Below, piece after piece: positions 5,869 to 7,663 of a DNA stretch of 7,663 nucleotides (positions within the stretch are counted from its first letter, which is position 1; each line of letters opens with the position of its first letter). The notes under the pieces were generated by a model. That model worked only from the letters and a program-made list of their open reading frames with translations, had not been told where the DNA came from and searched no databases. The stretch is from Oceanospirillaceae bacterium UBA2001 (GTDB lineage Bacteria > Pseudomonadota > Gammaproteobacteria > Pseudomonadales > Balneatricaceae), in the NCBI GenBank assembly GCA_002335115.1, contig DDCR01000119.1, positions 8,925-16,587 on the forward strand, read 5' to 3'. A program made the position numbers and the translations under genes.

Positions 5869-7020
5869 GTGATGCAAAAGAATGATGATTTCGAGTTTGA
5901 TAAGATCATTGACCGCCACAACACTAATTCTTTGAAGTGGGAAAAATACGCCCTTCAAGACATCATACCCCTTTGGGTGGCCGACACTGATTTCAAAGTT
6001 GCCCCGGTGATTCAAGCAGCCATTGAGGCCCGCAAAGACCATGCAATCTATGGTTATACTCGGGCTAATCGACAATCTAACCAAATGGTAGCTGACTATT
6101 ATCAGGTCAAGCATGGCTGCCAAGTTGAGGCAGAGTGGGTGGTTTGGATTCCAGGTGTGGTCGCTAGCCTATCCCTGGCTATTCGGAGTTTATCGAAGCA
6201 CCATGATCAAGTACTCACGCCTGATATTGCCTATCCTTATTTCCACAGCACACCCTTAGCTTCAGGCAAACAAGATAACCACCTGGCCATGTCTTATGCT
6301 CAGGGCCGTCTACGAGTGGATCTTGAGGCCCTTGAAGCCCATGATGCACAGGCCGCCCGTGTGATGTTATTTTGTAACCCTCAAAATCCTGGAGGAGCCG
6401 TCTATACCCAATCTGAACTAGAGCGCATCGACTCCTATTGTGAGGCCAATCAGCTGATCCTAGTATCTGATGAGATTCACGCAGACATTATTCTGGATAA
6501 AGATAAATTTCATTTGCCCTACCTCAGTGTCAGTGATCATGCACTGCAGAACTCCATCACCTTAGGTGCTGCCAGTAAGGCCTTCAATATTGCAGGCCTG
6601 GCCTGTTCGTGGGCTGTGATTGCCAACCCGAGCATTCGGCAAGCTTTCGTCAACGAAATGCACGGCATTGTCTCTGAGATAAACCCATTCGGTTACACTG
6701 CTACTCTTGCTGCTTTAACTCATGGTGAGCCCTGGCTTACCGCCATGAATAGCTATCTGCGTGCCAATAGAGACTATCTTATCGCCGAATTTTCCCTGCT
6801 ACCAGACATTGATATGTTGCCCCTCGAGTCTACATTTTTGGCTTGGCTGGACGTGTCTAAGTTACAATTAGACGATCCATGCAAGTTTTTTGAAAAGGCT
6901 GGGGTAGGTCTATCTGCTGGTAGAGATTTTAACGATGCTAATTATTTAAGACTCAATTTTGGTTGCCCACGCTCGGTGTTGGAAAACGCCATGGCGCGGA
7001 TTAAAACAGCCTTAAGCTAA
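5869..7020 (+). CDS. MalY/PatB-family pyridoxal-phosphate-dependent enzyme (probable cystathionine beta-lyase)
   Basis: This is a 383-residue cytoplasmic fold-type I PLP enzyme of the aminotransferase class I/II superfamily, MalY/PatB branch. Members cleave C-S bonds of cystathionine or cysteine, giving pyruvate, ammonia and a thiol. The N-terminal signature IIPLWVADTDF (32-42) corresponds to the family's usual WVADMDF, with Thr in place of Met. YGYT is at 61-64, the cofactor-binding NPQNPGG at 170-176, and SDEIHADI (200-207) supplies the Asp that contacts the pyridine nitrogen. Lys237 in GAASKAFNIAG is the Schiff-base lysine, and Arg361 in LRLNFGCPR should bind the substrate carboxylate. Length is normal. 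Starts are adjacent: GTG at 5869 (AAGG nine bases upstream) and ATG at 5872 (12 bases). It stands alone and overlaps the DUF2489 gene by 9 bases tail-to-tail. Lyase versus aminotransferase activity cannot be settled from sequence. Confidence 0.92.
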   Translation: MMQKNDDFEFDKIIDRHNTNSLKWEKYALQDIIPLWVADTDFKVAPVIQAAIEARKDHAIYGYTRANRQSNQMVADYYQVKHGCQVEAEWVVWIPGVVASLSLAIRSLSKHHDQVLTPDIAYPYFHSTPLASGKQDNHLAMSYAQGRLRVDLEALEAHDAQAARVMLFCNPQNPGGAVYTQSELERIDSYCEANQLILVSDEIHADIILDKDKFHLPYLSVSDHALQNSITLGAASKAFNIAGLACSWAVIANPSIRQAFVNEMHGIVSEINPFGYTATLAALTHGEPWLTAMNSYLRANRDYLIAEFSLLPDIDMLPLESTFLAWLDVSKLQLDDPCKFFEKAGVGLSAGRDFNDANYLRLNFGCPRSVLENAMARIKTALS

Positions 7021-7491
7021 GTTCTGGTAACCCGCAAACTGGTGATTCTGGAGCGCAACAACTGCGTTATGAATTGCGTCTTTATGTTCAGCCTCTAGGG
7101 CAAATCGTTGTTGGGTAAATTTTCTCTTAGCTTTCTTATCTAATTGTTGCCATTGTTCGTTAATAGGCATGTGCTCTGTGGCACTAAACACCAAAGCGAT
7201 GACAGAAAACTCATCCTGAGTTAGCAAATCAGGCTCAACCTGTTCCACTAATTGTTTTAAACGAATACAACCTTCGGTATATTCGCATTGCTTATCTTTC
7301 ATGGCACTTGCAATCACAGCAATACTTTCTACACGATGCTGATACTGTTTTTGAAGCATCTCCTGGAGTGCAAGTATGCGTGCCTCATTGATGCTGTGAG
7401 CCTTTTTTTGACGCATATAAAGCCAGCTCACAAGGAATAACATAGCTAGACAAAAAATTGTAAGAATAGCAATCATATAATGTGTCGGCAT
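7012..7491 (-). CDS. DUF2489 family membrane-anchored protein
   Basis: This is a 159-residue protein with one N-terminal transmembrane segment (about 6-25, IAILTIFCLAMLFLVSWLY), then a basic stretch (RQKKA) and a mostly helical cytoplasmic domain. CEYTEGCIRLKQLVE and the later MPINEQWQQLDKKAKRKF...RFALEAEHKDA match, from memory, the conserved pattern of DUF2489, a gammaproteobacterial family of unknown function often near yihI and hemN. Helices around 29-50 may form a coiled coil. An in-frame ATG at 7530 would add 13 polar residues, but it overlaps the proposed extended -10 box TGCTACAAT and has no ribosome binding site, so the ATG at 7491 is preferred. That start also lacks a strong Shine-Dalgarno sequence. 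It converges on the MalY/PatB gene with a 9-base overlap. Function is unknown. Confidence 0.85.
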   Translation of the reverse strand: MPTHYMIAILTIFCLAMLFLVSWLYMRQKKAHSINEARILALQEMLQKQYQHRVESIAVIASAMKDKQCEYTEGCIRLKQLVEQVEPDLLTQDEFSVIALVFSATEHMPINEQWQQLDKKAKRKFTQQRFALEAEHKDAIHNAVVALQNHQFAGYQNLA

Positions 7492-7520
7492 GGTTTTAAT
7501 ATCTTTTAGATTTGATGTTA

Positions 7521-7548
7521 ATTGTAGCATAGGTTGGCTCTGTGAAAA
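7521..7548 (-). promoter_or_regulatory. Extended -10 promoter for the DUF2489 gene
   Basis: On the minus strand, TTTTCA (7548-7543) is followed by a 16-base spacer and TACAAT (7526-7521). The -10 box is preceded by TG plus one base, giving an extended -10 element (TGCTACAAT). Transcription would start near 7514, leaving a leader of about 23 bases before the ATG at 7491. A second candidate slightly upstream is TTTACA (7579-7574), 16 bases, TAATAC (7557-7552). The first is favoured because of its better -10 box. Confidence 0.5.
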
Positions 7549-7590
7549 GCCGTATTAGCCTTCTTAGATCGGTTGTAAATAGGGGTTCGA

Positions 7591-7616
7591 GGGTTCTTTT
7601 TTTAGCCCCTTTTTTT
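7591..7616 (+). terminator. Terminator-like hairpin with T-run on the plus strand, no clear parent gene
   Basis: GGGTT (7591-7595) can pair with AGCCC (7604-7608), including one G-T pair, around a T-rich loop, and is followed by seven Ts (7610-7616). The longer pair AGGGG (7582-7586) / CCCCT (7606-7610) is an alternative stem. The motif CTTTTTTTAGC is present twice, at 7596-7606 and 7609-7619, a 13-base period. No plus-strand gene ends nearby; the preceding plus-strand gene stops at 7020. It may terminate antisense transcription or a small RNA, or be a chance T-rich stretch. Confidence 0.35.
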
Positions 7617-7663
7617 AGCAGGCAATGAAAAGGGCATCTTCACCCTACGCTCTCATGGTGGGG

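Noticed and set aside
5851..6123. Minus-strand open frame opposite the start of the MalY/PatB gene.
   Set aside because: It overlaps the conserved N-terminal coding region of that gene and has no family features.
7582..7597. GGGGTTCGAGGG resembling a tRNA T-loop.
   Set aside because: The flanking bases do not pair into a T-stem, and no acceptor, anticodon or D arms are present upstream.
7625..7663. Possible start of a plus-strand gene (ATG at 7625, open to the window end, 13 codons).
   Set aside because: Too short to judge, weak ribosome binding site and no recognisable residues. All minus-strand frames close in the same stretch, so a minus-strand gene end beyond the edge is equally possible.

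Overview
This window looks like chromosomal core DNA from a gammaproteobacterium, probably a marine or Oceanospirillales/Alteromonadales-type lineage. That placement is an inference from protein families and moderate-to-low GC, not a measured relationship. The strongest clue is gene order: holD, rimI and prfC lie on the minus strand in the same relative order and orientation as in the Escherichia coli holD-rimI-yjjG-prfC block. I see no integrase, transposase, CRISPR array, tRNA or rRNA gene, and no convincing new multi-gene system.

Layout. 1-1475 (minus) is prfC, peptide chain release factor 3, cut at its 3' end by the window edge. 1476-1683 is a divergent intergenic region with a near-consensus promoter and several palindromes, driving a SulP-family anion transporter with a C-terminal STAS domain (1684-3210, plus). 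SulP ends tail-to-tail over rimI, and its apparent intrinsic terminator sits inside the rimI coding sequence. rimI (3191-3655, minus), a GNAT acetyltransferase for ribosomal protein S18, is directly downstream of a long holD-like gene (3659-4633, minus). The two form a tight two-gene operon.

4634-5378 is about 745 bases with no credible gene but several inverted repeats. It is followed by a 63-residue cysteine-rich metal-binding protein (5379-5570, minus). A 298-base divergent spacer with an operator-like dyad separates that gene from a MalY/PatB-type pyridoxal-phosphate enzyme (5869-7020, plus). This enzyme converges, with a 9-base overlap, on a DUF2489 membrane-anchored protein (7012-7491, minus). 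The last 170 bases hold a probable promoter for the DUF2489 gene and a T-rich terminator-like element on the plus strand with no obvious parent gene.

How the genes relate. prfC (translation termination), rimI (ribosomal protein acetylation) and holD (replicase clamp loader) are housekeeping genes. The SulP transporter is an inverted intruder in the slot occupied by yjjG in E. coli. The MalY/PatB enzyme, the small zinc-ribbon protein and the DUF2489 protein appear to be independent single-gene units. The points most worth a second look are the lengthened psi-like HolD with a uracil-DNA-glycosylase-like C-terminus, the terminator embedded in rimI, and the dyad-rich SulP promoter.
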